Shown here in pieces: positions 1 through 9,097 of a stretch of 64,000 nucleotides of DNA (positions within the stretch are counted from its first letter, which is position 1; each line of letters opens with the position of its first letter). The DNA comes from Pseudoduganella armeniaca (GTDB lineage Bacteria > Pseudomonadota > Gammaproteobacteria > Burkholderiales > Burkholderiaceae_D): contig NZ_CP028324.1 of the NCBI RefSeq assembly GCF_003028855.1, positions 4,588,001-4,652,000 on the forward strand. The letters are read 5' to 3'. The position numbers and the translations under genes were made by a program. The notes below the pieces were generated by a model. It searched no databases. It had not been told where the DNA came from and saw nothing but the letters and a program-made list of their open reading frames with translations.

Positions 1-211
1 TGAAGCGGTACAGCGGGCCCAGCTCGCGCGCCCAGTTCTCCAGCGTGGCGTGGAAGCGCAAGCCGTCCAGCTGGCGCATGTTGCCGATCACCGGTTCGCC
101 CTTCGGCTTGGGCAGCTCGTGCACACGGCGCGCGGCCGGCGGGCCTTCCGCGGCGGGGCGTACGGCCGGGTTGAGCGTTACGGGCAGGGGCATGCGGGCG
201 CGGTCCATCAT
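1..211 (-). CDS. Cytochrome P450, N-terminal fragment cut by the window edge
   Basis: Only the first 70 codons are present; the gene runs off the left end. The translation has the proline-rich lead PKPKGEPVIGNM followed by LDGLRFHATLENWARELGPL, the hinge and first helix typical of soluble bacterial P450 monooxygenases. The heme-binding cysteine region lies outside the window, so substrate and class cannot be judged. The start ATG overlaps the stop codon of the upstream M16 peptidase gene in an ATGATG arrangement (4-base overlap), so the two are probably co-translated. A second in-frame ATG sits one codon later. Family assignment is from recognised sequence pattern only. Confidence 0.75.
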   Translation of the reverse strand, partial: MMDRARMPLPVTLNPAVRPAAEGPPAARRVHELPKPKGEPVIGNMRQLDGLRFHATLENWARELGPLYRF

Positions 212-3033
212 TTCGTCTCCGGGTTCATGACGACCTGGACGTAATTGCCGAAGTCGAAATAGCGCCGCGCGGCGGCCTGCACGTCGGCGGCGCTCAATGC
301 CGCGACACGTTTGTCGTAGTCGATCGCGGCCCAGGCCGGATCGGTGCCGTACAGCGTGGCGGCCTGCAGTTGCCCCATCCACCAGCCGTTCTCGCTGAGC
401 GCGCGGCGGTGGTTGTTGAGCCAGTTCTGGCGCACCTTGGCCAGGTCGGCCGCCGCCGGGCCGTCCTGCTGCAGCTTGCGGATTTCCGCGAACGCGGCCT
501 CGATTACCTTGTCCACGTTTTCCGGCCCGCACGGCAGGTTCAGCGAGATGCTGTAGTTCGCATACGGCAGCTTGCTGATCGCGCCGGCGGCACCGCCGCC
601 GTAGATTAGTCCCAGCTTCTCGCGCAGCACTTCCGTCAGCTTCAGGTTGAGTACCTCGATCGCCGCCGCCAGGCGCATCTGCTCCGGCTGCGAATAGGTG
701 GCGTCGCCGGTGAACACGACGGAGATGGCGCTTTTCGGCTCCTTGCCGCGCCGGATCTCGCGCTTGATCACCCCGCGCGCGGGCCGCACGCCCAGGTCGC
801 GGTACGCCAGCGGGATGTCCGGCGTCGGCAGGCTGGCCACGTAGGTCGCCAGCAGCGGCTTGAGCTTGGCCGGGTCGAAGCTGCCGACGAAATAGAAGGT
901 CCAGCCCTTGCCGCTGCCGAAGCGCTCGCGGAAGATGCGCAGCGCGCGGTCCAGGTCGACCTGGTCGAAGTCCTGCGGCCGCGCCAGGCCCGCCACGCGC
1001 GGGTTGTCGCCGTACAGCGCTGCGCGGATGGTGTTGGCGAACTGCGCCTCCGGGCGCGCCTGCTGGCTCTGCGCCAGGTCACGCTGGCGGCCGATGAAGG
1101 ACTTGAACAGCGTCTCGTCGCGGCGCGGGTTGAGCAGGCGCGCGTACATCATCTGCAGCATCGTTTCGACGTCGCTGTTGACGGTGCCGCCGGCCACGTT
1201 CTCGGTCAGCTCGCCCAGCGCCACCGAGACGGCCACGCTGCGCCCGGCCAGGACCTTCTGGATGTCCAGCGGCGAGTAGTCCAGCACGCCCATCTGCGCG
1301 GCCAGCGCGCTGGCGTAGCGGGCGTTCTGGATATCCTCGTCGCCGTACAGGAACTGGCCGCCGTGGCGCACGGCGCTCATCAAGACCTGGTCGTTGCGGA
1401 AGTCGGTGGGTTTCAGCACCACCTTGATGCCGTTCGACAGAGTCAGCTCGGTCGTGCCCAGCAGCTTGTCCTGTGTCTCGGCGACGATGCTGCCGGCCAC
1501 CGGCGGCTTGTCCAGCAGGTTGGCGGCATAGGTTTTTTCCTCGCGCGCGCTCACCGCCGTCTTGCGCGCCGCCTCCACCGCGGCCAGCAACTCGGCCGGC
1601 TTGGGCTGGGGCGTCGCCTTCTCGCTGCCCATCAGGACAACCAGCTTCTTGTCGTCCGGGCCCGGCAGGGCCGCGCGCGCGGCCGCGTTGACCTCGTCCA
1701 GCGTGATGCCAGGGACGAAGCGGTGCGCGTACGCATACTCGTTCTCGATGCCGGGCAGCGCCTCGCCCTCGAGGAAGTTGCGCAGGTACTCGGCCACGAA
1801 CACGGCCGAATCGGATTTTTCGCGCTCGTTGTACATGCGCTCGTAGTTGCTCAGCATGCCCTTCTTGGCGCGCTCCAGCTCCGCCGCCGTGAAGCCGTAC
1901 TGGCGCGCCCGTTCGCTTTCCTGCACCAGCGCGTTGATGGCGGGGACCGGGCCGCCCTTGCCCAGCAGCGCGGAGGCGCTGAACGAGCGGTGCCCGCGCA
2001 CCACCTTGCCGCGGCCGCTGCCGCCCTGGATGAACGGCGGGTCGGCCTGCTGCGTCAGCTCCATCATGCGCTGGCTCAGCATCATGCCGTACAGCTTCTC
2101 GACCAGGTCGGCGCGGTAGCCGCCCAAGGTGGTGGCCTCGGCATGCTGTTCGATGGGATAGCGGATATACAGCACGTCGCCCGGCGCTTCCTTGTCCGTG
2201 ACGACCACCGCCTCGTCCTGCTTGCGTTCGGGGATGACGGGATAGTCGCGCGGGCGCGCCAGCTCCGGATTTTTCAGCTTGCCGAAGTGGGCCTTGATCA
2301 GCTTTTCGGCCTCGAGCGGATCGATGTCGCCGACGGCGATGACGGCCATCAGGTCGGGCCGGTACCAGTCGCGATAGAAGCGCTTGATGGCATCGGGCTT
2401 GAAGGTGCGCAGCACCTCGGCCTTGCCGATCGGGAGCCGGTCGGCATAGCGCGAGCCGTTGAACAGCTTCGGATACAGCACCTTGTTCATGCGGTCGCTG
2501 GCGCCCTTGCCGAGCCGGAGCTCCTCCAGCACGATGCCACGCTCGCTGTCGATGTCCGCGTCGTTGAACTTCAGGCCATGCGCCCAGTCCTCCAGCACCA
2601 GGAAGCCGCGCTCCACCACTTCCTTCTTGTCGGTGGGGATCGGCAGGATGTAGACCGTTTCGTCGAAGCCCGTGTAGGCGTTCAGGTCGCGGCCGAACTT
2701 GACGCCGTTCGACTGCAGGTAATCGATCAGTTCGTGGCGCTTGAAATGCGTGCTGCCGTTGAAGGCCATGTGCTCGGTGAAGTGGGCCAGGCCCAGCTGG
2801 TCCTCGTCCTCCAGGATGGAGCCGGCCTTGACGACCAGGCGCAGCTCCAGCTTCTTGGCCGGCTTGGCGTTCTTCTGGATGTAGTACGTCAGGCCGTTGG
2901 GCAGCTTGCCGACCTTGACCAGCGGCGACAGCGGCAACGGCTCGCCCAATGGAGGCGCCTCGGCGCCGCGCGCCAGCAGCGCGCAGCTGAACAGGGCGAC
3001 GATGGCCGTCAGGCGCAGGGAAACAGATTTCAT
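208..3033 (-). CDS. M16 family zinc metallopeptidase, secreted (PqqL-like)
   Basis: A 941-residue protein with a signal peptide (MKSVSLRLTAIVALF, cleavage probably after ARGAEA) and the inverted zinc motif HFTEH at residues 84-88, with a downstream acidic stretch (GIVLEELRLG) that could supply the third zinc ligand. The length fits two fused M16 halves: an active N-terminal half and an inactive C-terminal half forming one clam-shell chamber. Such enzymes degrade peptides in the periplasm. The start is placed at the ATG before the signal peptide; longer in-frame starts would add an unlikely leader. It reads away from the ribB riboswitch and overlaps the P450 gene by four bases, so the two form a transcription unit. 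Confidence 0.85.
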   Translation of the reverse strand: MKSVSLRLTAIVALFSCALLARGAEAPPLGEPLPLSPLVKVGKLPNGLTYYIQKNAKPAKKLELRLVVKAGSILEDEDQLGLAHFTEHMAFNGSTHFKRHELIDYLQSNGVKFGRDLNAYTGFDETVYILPIPTDKKEVVERGFLVLEDWAHGLKFNDADIDSERGIVLEELRLGKGASDRMNKVLYPKLFNGSRYADRLPIGKAEVLRTFKPDAIKRFYRDWYRPDLMAVIAVGDIDPLEAEKLIKAHFGKLKNPELARPRDYPVIPERKQDEAVVVTDKEAPGDVLYIRYPIEQHAEATTLGGYRADLVEKLYGMMLSQRMMELTQQADPPFIQGGSGRGKVVRGHRSFSASALLGKGGPVPAINALVQESERARQYGFTAAELERAKKGMLSNYERMYNEREKSDSAVFVAEYLRNFLEGEALPGIENEYAYAHRFVPGITLDEVNAAARAALPGPDDKKLVVLMGSEKATPQPKPAELLAAVEAARKTAVSAREEKTYAANLLDKPPVAGSIVAETQDKLLGTTELTLSNGIKVVLKPTDFRNDQVLMSAVRHGGQFLYGDEDIQNARYASALAAQMGVLDYSPLDIQKVLAGRSVAVSVALGELTENVAGGTVNSDVETMLQMMYARLLNPRRDETLFKSFIGRQRDLAQSQQARPEAQFANTIRAALYGDNPRVAGLARPQDFDQVDLDRALRIFRERFGSGKGWTFYFVGSFDPAKLKPLLATYVASLPTPDIPLAYRDLGVRPARGVIKREIRRGKEPKSAISVVFTGDATYSQPEQMRLAAAIEVLNLKLTEVLREKLGLIYGGGAAGAISKLPYANYSISLNLPCGPENVDKVIEAAFAEIRKLQQDGPAAADLAKVRQNWLNNHRRALSENGWWMGQLQAATLYGTDPAWAAIDYDKRVAALSAADVQAAARRYFDFGNYVQVVMNPETK

Positions 3034-3128
3034 GTATCGCATCATAGATTGGGACAATGCATGACGATACACCAGAAATTATCGTTTTTGTTACAATTGC
3101 CCGGTCCGCCGACCGGCGGACGTCAATA

Positions 3129-3270
3129 CGTCTTCGGGCGGGGTGCGATTCCCCACCGGCGGTAGGGTCCGAGAGGGCCGAGCCCGCGAGCGAGGATGGG
3201 GCGAGCGCCCTGTCCGAGCAGACATGGTCCGATGCCATGGCCGACGGTATAGTCCGGATGAAAGAAGATG
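3129..3270 (+). promoter_or_regulatory. FMN riboswitch (RFN element)
   Basis: The conserved RFN blocks are all visible: GGGCGGGGTGCGATTCCCC, CCGGCGGTA, GAGCCCGCGAGCG, GGTCCGATGCCATGGCCGAC and GGTATAGTCCGGATG, closed by a basal stem between TCTTC (3131-3135) and GAAGA (3264-3268). It lies about 100 bases before ribB on the same strand. A TACAAT hexamer at 3092-3097 could be the -10 box. FMN binding is expected to lower ribB expression. Confidence 0.95.
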
Positions 3271-3322
3271 TGCGCTGTACGTGCTCCCTGGAGCGGCTTG
3301 GCCGCGCCGGGCGCGCGCCCAT

Positions 3323-3345
3323 ACGCTTGCCCTGAAGCGTTTTTC
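3323..3345 (+). terminator. Short hairpin with T-tract between FMN riboswitch and ribB
   Basis: ACGCTT and AAGCGT form a six-base stem around a six-base loop and are followed by TTTT. It sits between the aptamer and the ribB start, where the expression platform should be. The stem is short and only half GC, so it is a weak terminator on its own and may be part of a larger switch with the GC-rich stretch just upstream. Confidence 0.5.
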
Positions 3346-3372
3346 GCCACTTATGCGAGGAGCGTTTCATCC

Positions 3373-4032
3373 ATGTTTGTCAACGAAGTTACTGCAATCT
3401 CCCCTACCCTGCACAGCAACGACCTGCCGGGGCGCATCGCCGCCGCGCTGGATGCCATGCGCCAGGGTATCCCCGTCATCCTGCTGGACGATTTCGATCG
3501 CGAGAACGAGGCCGACCTGATCGTCGCCGTCGATCGCCTCAGCGTCGAGACTATGGCGCTCCTGATCCGCGAATGCAGCGGCATCGTCTGCCTGTGCCTG
3601 ACGGCCGAGCGCGTGCGCGAGCTGGAATTGCCGCCGATGGCGCCGGAGAACGGCAGCCGCTATGGCACGCCGTTCACCGTCTCGATCGAGGCGCGCGACG
3701 GCGTCACCACCGGCGTCTCGGCGCAGGACCGCGTGACGACGGTGCGCGCGGCCACCCGGCCCGGCGCGCGGCCCGAGGACATCGTGCGTCCCGGCCACGT
3801 GTTCCCGCTGCGCGCCACCCCGGGCGGCGTACTGGCGCGCGCCGGCCACACGGAAGGCTCGGTCGACCTGGCCGTCATGGCCGGCCTGCAGCCGGCCGCC
3901 GTGCTGTGCGAATTGATGAACCCGGACGGCACCATGATGCGCGGTGCCGCCATCGAGCGCTTCGCCGCCCTGCACGGCATGCCGATCCTGACGATCGCGG
4001 AAATGATCGCCTGGCGCCGCCAGCACGGCTGA
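3373..4032 (+). CDS. ribB: 3,4-dihydroxy-2-butanone 4-phosphate synthase
   Basis: Converts ribulose 5-phosphate to 3,4-dihydroxy-2-butanone 4-phosphate and formate, the four-carbon precursor of riboflavin. The 219-residue product carries the acidic active-site loop DDFDRENEADL at residues 39-49 and the later AGHTEGSVDLAV motif. It stops there: the GTP cyclohydrolase II domain present in fused RibBA proteins is absent, so it is the monofunctional form. The start ATG is chosen because GAGG-type ribosome-binding sequence (GCGAGGAGCG) precedes it and family homology begins within twenty residues. Control by FMN through the upstream riboswitch is expected. The stop codon is one base away from the stop of the convergent MFS gene, leaving no room for a terminator. 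Confidence 0.95.
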   Translation: MFVNEVTAISPTLHSNDLPGRIAAALDAMRQGIPVILLDDFDRENEADLIVAVDRLSVETMALLIRECSGIVCLCLTAERVRELELPPMAPENGSRYGTPFTVSIEARDGVTTGVSAQDRVTTVRAATRPGARPEDIVRPGHVFPLRATPGGVLARAGHTEGSVDLAVMAGLQPAAVLCELMNPDGTMMRGAAIERFAALHGMPILTIAEMIAWRRQHG

Positions 4033-4033
4033 T

Positions 4034-5395
4034 CTAGTCGGCCAGCGCGGGCGTGGCCGGCGCCCGTGCCGCGTCACGCTGCACGTGCAGGAATACCAGC
4101 AGCCACGCCAGCGCCAGCCCGGCTGCCATGACGCCGAACGCCAGCGCCAGCCGCAGCGGCCAGTTGCCCGCCATGTGCAGCACCGTACCGGCCACCGCCA
4201 CCCCCACCAGCGCGCCAACCTGGCGGGTGGCGTTCAGCGCCGCAGCGGCGCTGTTGGCGTGGGCCCGGCCACCGGCCTGCATCACGGTGGCCGTCATCGC
4301 CGGGATGGCCAGGCCCAGCGACAGCGTGACCAGCGTGGCGCAGGCCAGCACCAGCGCCGGCGCCGCAGTCCACCCTGCCGCCGTCAGCAGCAGCGCCGCG
4401 CCGACGGCGCCGCCCAGTCCCGCCAGCAAGGGCCAGCGCACTCCACGGCGCGCGATGACGCGGCCGGCCAGCAGGTTCGTCACGCCCGTTACCGCCATCA
4501 TCGGCAGCAACCGCAAGCCCGTCTCCAGCGCGCCGATGCCCTGGCCCTGCTGCAGGAACAGGCTGATGACGAACAGCTGGGCAAAGAAGCCGAAATTGAT
4601 GAGGAAGCCCATCGCCACGGTGGCGCCGAATGCGGCGTTGCCGTACAGCGCGGCAGGCAGCATCGCGGCCTGGCCGGCGCGCTCGCGCCGTACTGCCCAG
4701 GTGCCCAGCACCAGCAGCAACGCCGCCAGCGCCAGCACGGGTGCCGCGGTCCAGCCCCGCACGGGTCCCTCGATCAGCACGAAGGCCAGCGCCGCCAGCG
4801 CGAGCGCGGCGATGGCGTGGCTGGACAATGCCAGCGGCCGGCGCGCGCCGCCGGCCGGCGCCCTGACGACGATATGCGTCAGCGCCAGCGCCGCGAGGCC
4901 CAACGGCACGTTGAGCCAGAAGATGCTGCGCCAGCCGAACAGGTGCACCAGCAGCCCGCCGGCCAGCGGCCCGACGGTGGCGGCGGCGCTGACGAGCGCC
5001 GACCAGATGGCGAACATGCGCGCACGCGCCCGCTCGTCGGTGGACGACTGCGCCAGCAGGCTCAGTGAGCTGGGCATGAACAGCGCGGCCCCGACGCCTT
5101 GCAGCAGGCGCGCGGCCACCAGCAGCGTGCCGCTGGGCGCCAGCGCGCATCCCAGGGAGCCGGCCAGGAACACCAGCAGGCCGGCCTGGTAGGCCTGCTT
5201 CGCGCCAATGCGGTCGGCCAGCGCGCCGCCGGCCAGCAGCAGCGCGGCGAACGTCAGCGTGTAGCCGTCCACCACCCATACCAATCCCGCCAGCGGCACG
5301 TGCAGGTCCGCTGAAATATCGGACAGCGCCGTATTCACGGCCGTCACGTCGATCCAGGCCATCACGAAGCCCAGCGCCAGGGTCAAGAGCAGCAT
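4034..5395 (-). CDS. MFS drug/metabolite exporter, DHA2 (14-TMS) family
   Basis: A 453-residue integral membrane protein. The first helix segment contains AWIDVTAVNTAL, followed by the DHA2-type signature WVVDGYTLTFAALLLAGGALADRIG read across helices 2-3, and the motif ARLLQGVGAALFMPSSL. The length and alternation of hydrophobic segments fit 14 transmembrane helices of the EmrB/QacA type, which export drugs or metabolites by proton antiport. The start ATG has a strong ribosome-binding site (GAGGAGG, seven bases upstream). It is divergent from a LysR gene with a 112-base shared control region, the usual arrangement for a regulator and its exporter target. The substrate cannot be read from sequence. 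Confidence 0.85.
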   Translation of the reverse strand: MLLLTLALGFVMAWIDVTAVNTALSDISADLHVPLAGLVWVVDGYTLTFAALLLAGGALADRIGAKQAYQAGLLVFLAGSLGCALAPSGTLLVAARLLQGVGAALFMPSSLSLLAQSSTDERARARMFAIWSALVSAAATVGPLAGGLLVHLFGWRSIFWLNVPLGLAALALTHIVVRAPAGGARRPLALSSHAIAALALAALAFVLIEGPVRGWTAAPVLALAALLLVLGTWAVRRERAGQAAMLPAALYGNAAFGATVAMGFLINFGFFAQLFVISLFLQQGQGIGALETGLRLLPMMAVTGVTNLLAGRVIARRGVRWPLLAGLGGAVGAALLLTAAGWTAAPALVLACATLVTLSLGLAIPAMTATVMQAGGRAHANSAAAALNATRQVGALVGVAVAGTVLHMAGNWPLRLALAFGVMAAGLALAWLLVFLHVQRDAARAPATPALAD

Positions 5396-5480
5396 CGTTG
5401 CCTCCTCATTATTGCCTCCCAAAGCCGCCAGCTTAGGAGTCTTGCAACACGGCGTAAATATGCATACCATCGGCGCTCCG

Positions 5481-5494
5481 ATGCAAAATTGCAT
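5481..5494. promoter_or_regulatory. Dyad ATGCAA-N2-TTGCAT in the MFS/LysR control region
   Basis: A perfect six-base inverted repeat separated by AA, located 14 bases before the LysR start and about 86 bases upstream of the divergent exporter start. It is the clearest symmetric site in the shared intergenic region, so it is the best candidate for LysR binding. The role is inferred from position only. Confidence 0.45.
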
Positions 5495-5507
5495 CAACGG
5501 AGACCAT

Positions 5508-6371
5508 ATGGACTGGGACAATGCGCGCGTCTTCCTCGCCATCCACCGCACCGGCACCTTGCGTGGCGCGGCGGGGCAACTGAACATCGACCAGGCCACC
5601 GTCGGCCGGCGCCTGGCCGCGCTGGAGCGCTCGCTGGGCGCCACGCTGTTCCTGCGCACGCCTGCCGGCTACGTGCCCACGCCGGCCGGCGAGGCGGCGG
5701 CGCGGTCGGCGGCGCAGATGGAGGAGGCGGCGCTGCAGCTGCAGCGCGAGATGCAAGGGAGCGATCATCGGCTGGAAGGCGTGGTGCGCGTCGCCACCAC
5801 GGACACCCTGGCCGTGCACTTCGTCATGGCCGCGCTGGCGTGCCTGCACGAGGTGCATCCGGACATCGCCATCGAACTGCACGTCGATACGTCGATCACG
5901 AGCCTGACGCGGCGCGAGGCCGACCTGGCCGTGCGCACCTTGCGCCCGACCGAACCGGACCTGATCTCACGCCACCTGACGCGCCGCGCCGCCGGCCTGT
6001 TCGCCAGCCGCGCCTACGTCGAGCGCCGCGGCGTGCCCGACATCGACACCGGCCTGGCAGGCCACGACCTGGTGATCTTCCACCCGTCCGTGGCGCCACG
6101 CCAGTCGCGCGAACTGGGTGGCGCCAGCGTGGCCGATGCGCGCGTCGTCATGCAGGTCAATACGGGGATGATGCTGCAGCAGGCGGTGCGCGCCGGGCTG
6201 GGGATCGCCGAGCTGCCGATCCATATGGCGGGCGACGACCCAGGGCTGGTGCGGATCTGGCCGCAGCGGCAGCATTGGTATGACCTGTACCTGGTGATGC
6301 ATGGGGATCTGGGGCGTAGCGCGCGCGTGCGGGCGGTGGCGGAGGCGATCGTGGCTGGGGTGCCGGCTTAG
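5508..6371 (+). CDS. LysR family transcriptional regulator
   Basis: A 287-residue LysR protein: N-terminal winged helix (MDWDNARVFLAIHRTGTLRG then NIDQATVGRRLAALERSLGA) followed by a periplasmic-binding-protein-like effector domain. The MDWDNARVF opening and QATVGRRLA recognition helix match the LysR subgroup that often sits beside exporters. The start is set at the ATG directly before the conserved MDWD with AACGGAGA as ribosome-binding site; an upstream in-frame ATG would extend into the dyad. It is divergent from the MFS exporter gene, which it probably controls together with its own transcription. Confidence 0.87.
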   Translation: MDWDNARVFLAIHRTGTLRGAAGQLNIDQATVGRRLAALERSLGATLFLRTPAGYVPTPAGEAAARSAAQMEEAALQLQREMQGSDHRLEGVVRVATTDTLAVHFVMAALACLHEVHPDIAIELHVDTSITSLTRREADLAVRTLRPTEPDLISRHLTRRAAGLFASRAYVERRGVPDIDTGLAGHDLVIFHPSVAPRQSRELGGASVADARVVMQVNTGMMLQQAVRAGLGIAELPIHMAGDDPGLVRIWPQRQHWYDLYLVMHGDLGRSARVRAVAEAIVAGVPA

Positions 6372-6391
6372 GGCCGGACGCTCCCGGCCAG

Positions 6392-7791
6392 TCACACCAC
6401 AGCGGCGCTGGACGACTCCGGCCGCCGCGCCAGCAGAAGGGACAGCCGCTGCAATCCCGCCTGCAAGCGACCACGCTCCTTGATGCTGCCCAGGGATATC
6501 CGGATGGCATTCGCCGCTACGCCGTCGGTGGCGAATGTCTCCGCTGGCGTGACGGCAATGCCCTCGCTGCCGGCCGCGCGCGCGAACTGCGCCGCGGACC
6601 AGTACGCCGGCAGCTCCAGCCATACATGCAGGCCGTCGCCGGCGCCGCCGTAGCGGCCCGCCAGGATATCGCGCGCCATCCGCTGGCGCAGGCGCGCCTC
6701 CTGGCGTACGCCATCGAGCAGCCGGCCAGCCGAACCGTCGAGGATCCACTGCGTCGCCAGGGCGGCAGTCAACGGAGCGGCCATGAGCGCGAACGATCTC
6801 AGCGCGGCCAGGAAACGCTCGCGTTCGCGCGGGTCGCGGATCAACACGAAGGCGAGCCGCAAACCGGGCGTCAGGCATTTCGACAGGGTCGAGAGGTAGT
6901 ACACCTGGCGCGGAGCAAACGTGGCGACAGGCGGTGGCGCGGCATCGGCCAGCAGCCAGTAGGGATCGTCCTCGACGATGGGTACCTGGCAGCGCTGCGC
7001 GATGCCGGCAAGCTCCCTGCGCCGGGGTTCCGGCATGGTGACGGCGGTCGGGTTCTGTAATGTCGGATTCAGGTAGACCAGGCCAGGCTTGTGCTGGCGG
7101 CACGCCTGCTCGAGCAGTTCGGGCACCATGCCGTGCCGGTCCGCCGCCACCGCGACGATGCTGCGGCCGAACTGGGTTGCCGCGGCGCGCAAGCCGGGAT
7201 AAGTCGTCGGCTCCGCCAGGATCGTATCACCCGGCGCCGTCAGCGCGAGGATCGATGCGGCGAGCGCCGCCTGCGCCCCGGACAGACCAACAGCTGCCCC
7301 GGGTCGAGCTGGCCGAACATCGGTTCCAGCCATTTGGCGCCAGCCTTGCGCTCGGCGTCGCTGCCCCCGCCCAAGTGATAAGTCATCAGCAGGTCATTGT
7401 CTGTCCTCATCAGCACTTGCGTCAGGCCTTGCTGCAACAGGTCGTCGAAGTCCACGCCATCCGGCGGCGGTGGCGTATTCATGTTCAGGTCGAGGATCGA
7501 CGTCAATTCCACTTTCGGCGCCGCGACATACGTGCCGCGCGCACCGCGCCCCTCCAGCAGGTTGCGGCGCCTGGCTTCGTCGTAGGCGCGCGTGATCGTC
7601 GTCAGGTCGACCTCCAGCCGTGCCGCCAATTGGCGCTGCGGCGGCAGGCGGTCACCCGGCTTCAGCGAGCCGTCCGCCACCGCGGCCTGCAAGGCATCGG
7701 CGATCTGCAGGAAGCGTGGCCCGCCGTTCATGGCCAGGCGCGGCAACCAGGCTGCCTGCTCGGCGCCTTGTATGGCTTTTAACTGGGACAT
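6392..7791 (-). pseudogene. MocR/PdxR-type regulator (GntR domain + aminotransferase domain), frameshifted
   Basis: Two overlapping reading frames together make one MocR protein. The upstream frame (7791 to about 7280) gives a GntR winged helix (ADGSLKPGDRLPPQRQLAARL, TTITRAYDEARRR) and the start of the class-I aminotransferase domain, ending in GQLLVCPG. The next frame (from about 7279 to 6392) resumes with AQAALAASILALTAPGDT and continues to the end, including the PLP-lysine segment YYLSTLSKCLTPGLR. The family normally reads CPGAQAAL without a break. The join lies in a run of four C (7276-7279, GGGG on the coding strand); one extra base would restore the frame. This is either a real single-base deletion or a sequencing error. 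The intact family regulates vitamin B6, taurine or GABA genes. Confidence 0.85.
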
Positions 7792-7867
7792 TTTGTCCTG
7801 ATGTATGGAAATTGCTTCGCGGTAGTATGCCTCAGTCGTGCTGCATCAGCCGGAAATAGGCAAAATT

Positions 7868-8110
7868 ATGGAATGGATTCCGATAGTCTTCGTTACGTTC
7901 AAGGTCCTCGTGCTGGGGATCGGCATGTTCTTCGCCATCAAGTGGCACTACGATCAAGGGAAGAAGCACAAGGACAAGCAGAAGGAGATGCGCGCGGTGC
8001 TGCGCGCGGCCGGCAAGGTGGCCGTCATCTTCCTGCTGGCGCTGTGCGGGCTTGGGCTCATCACCTACTTCCTTGTGAAGCAGACCGGCTTGGACATGAG
8101 CATGCCGTGA
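7868..8110 (+). CDS. Small two-helix membrane protein, unknown function
   Basis: An 80-residue protein with two predicted transmembrane helices: MEWIPIVFVTFKVLVLGIGMFF-type sequence at residues 1-24 and VAVIFLLALCGLGLITYFLV-type sequence near residues 51-70. They are joined by a strongly basic loop (KWHYDQGKKHKDKQKEMR) that should face the cytoplasm. An alternative start ten codons upstream exists, but the chosen ATG begins exactly at the first helix. It is divergent from the broken MocR gene and converges with the JmjC-like gene. No family was recognised. Confidence 0.6.
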   Translation: MEWIPIVFVTFKVLVLGIGMFFAIKWHYDQGKKHKDKQKEMRAVLRAAGKVAVIFLLALCGLGLITYFLVKQTGLDMSMP

Positions 8111-8130
8111 TGGCAGGCGACAGTCGCCGG

Positions 8131-9021
8131 TCAGGCTGCCCGTAATGCCAGCGGCAGGGCCCGCGCCCACCGGTTCGAGGACAGCGAAAACGTCAACGCC
8201 CGCACCTGGTGATACCAGCCGGCCGGCACGTACAGCATGTCGCCCGGCTGCACGATGCATTCGACGCAGGCGGCCTGGCGCGCCAGCGGAAAGCGCTCAT
8301 AGTCCGGTGCCTCCGGGTCGAACGGAGAGCCGAACAGGATCGCGTTGGCTTCCTTCGGATACAGGAATTGGTCGTGATGCGGCGGCGCCAGGACGATGCG
8401 CTTGCTGCCCCAGACCTGGGCGAACACGTTGTCGTCGTAGTCACAGTGCAGCGGCGTCACCGTGCCGGCCGGGCCAAGCCAGAAGCGCGGTGGGCCCATC
8501 TTGTCGAAATACGCGGGCCAGTGGCACAGGCGGTTCAACTCGCGCAGCTCCAGGTTGCCCAGGTACGGCGGCAGGCCGAGCGTGCCCGCCGCGACAAGGT
8601 CCAGGTAGGCCAGCAGCGACATGTCCGCCATCGCCCGGTCCGGCGCGAACGCCGTGCCCACGTAGTCACCCACCCGTGCCCGCACCGGCAGGTGGCTGTA
8701 GTGCTCGCGCAGCGCCTGCGCGTCCAGCGCGGCGAGCGGCCAATGGCTGGCACCACCCTCCATCAGGAACGGCAGGCCTTGCATGGCGCGCGCGCGGAAG
8801 GCTTTGGCGTCGAGCGGACCGCAGCGCGCGATGGTCGTAAAGGGTGGCAAGGCGCGCGCAGCGGCCTTGATGGCGTCGCGCATCGCGGCGATCGTTGCCA
8901 CGCCTCGTATCTCGGCAGCGCGCCGCTCGCGCGCGGCCTTGTGGCTGGCGGCATCCGTAGCCGCCGCTTCCGATTGCTGGCGGGTGGGCGGCAGCCGGGT
9001 GGATGGGTTCAGTTCTGGCAT
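8131..9021 (-). CDS. JmjC/cupin-8-like Fe(II)/2-oxoglutarate oxygenase
   Basis: A 296-residue protein with a C-terminal cupin domain. The iron-binding facial triad can be placed: H192 and D194 in TPLHCDYDDN, and H271 in YVPAGWYHQV. Lys208 in VWGSKRIVLAPP is well placed to bind 2-oxoglutarate. The segment PPYLGNLEL before the first histidine and the GDMLYVPAGW turn are typical of bacterial relatives of human FIH/JMJD proteins, which hydroxylate side chains of proteins or small molecules. The N-terminal 60 residues are charged and probably disordered. The substrate is unknown. It is divergent from the MCE operon with 76 bases between starts and need not be related to it. Confidence 0.8.
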   Translation of the reverse strand: MPELNPSTRLPPTRQQSEAAATDAASHKAARERRAAEIRGVATIAAMRDAIKAAARALPPFTTIARCGPLDAKAFRARAMQGLPFLMEGGASHWPLAALDAQALREHYSHLPVRARVGDYVGTAFAPDRAMADMSLLAYLDLVAAGTLGLPPYLGNLELRELNRLCHWPAYFDKMGPPRFWLGPAGTVTPLHCDYDDNVFAQVWGSKRIVLAPPHHDQFLYPKEANAILFGSPFDPEAPDYERFPLARQAACVECIVQPGDMLYVPAGWYHQVRALTFSLSSNRWARALPLALRAA

Positions 9022-9097
9022 GGCGGCATTGTAGTCGGCCCGGGCGCGCCGAGCCAGCCGGATCGCCAGCGTGCGGCCCGGATGTTAAGATCGCAAC

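Noticed and set aside
1363..3165. A 600-codon open frame antisense to the M16 peptidase
   Set aside because: Low-complexity composition with no family motif; the minus-strand gene has zinc motif and signal peptide.
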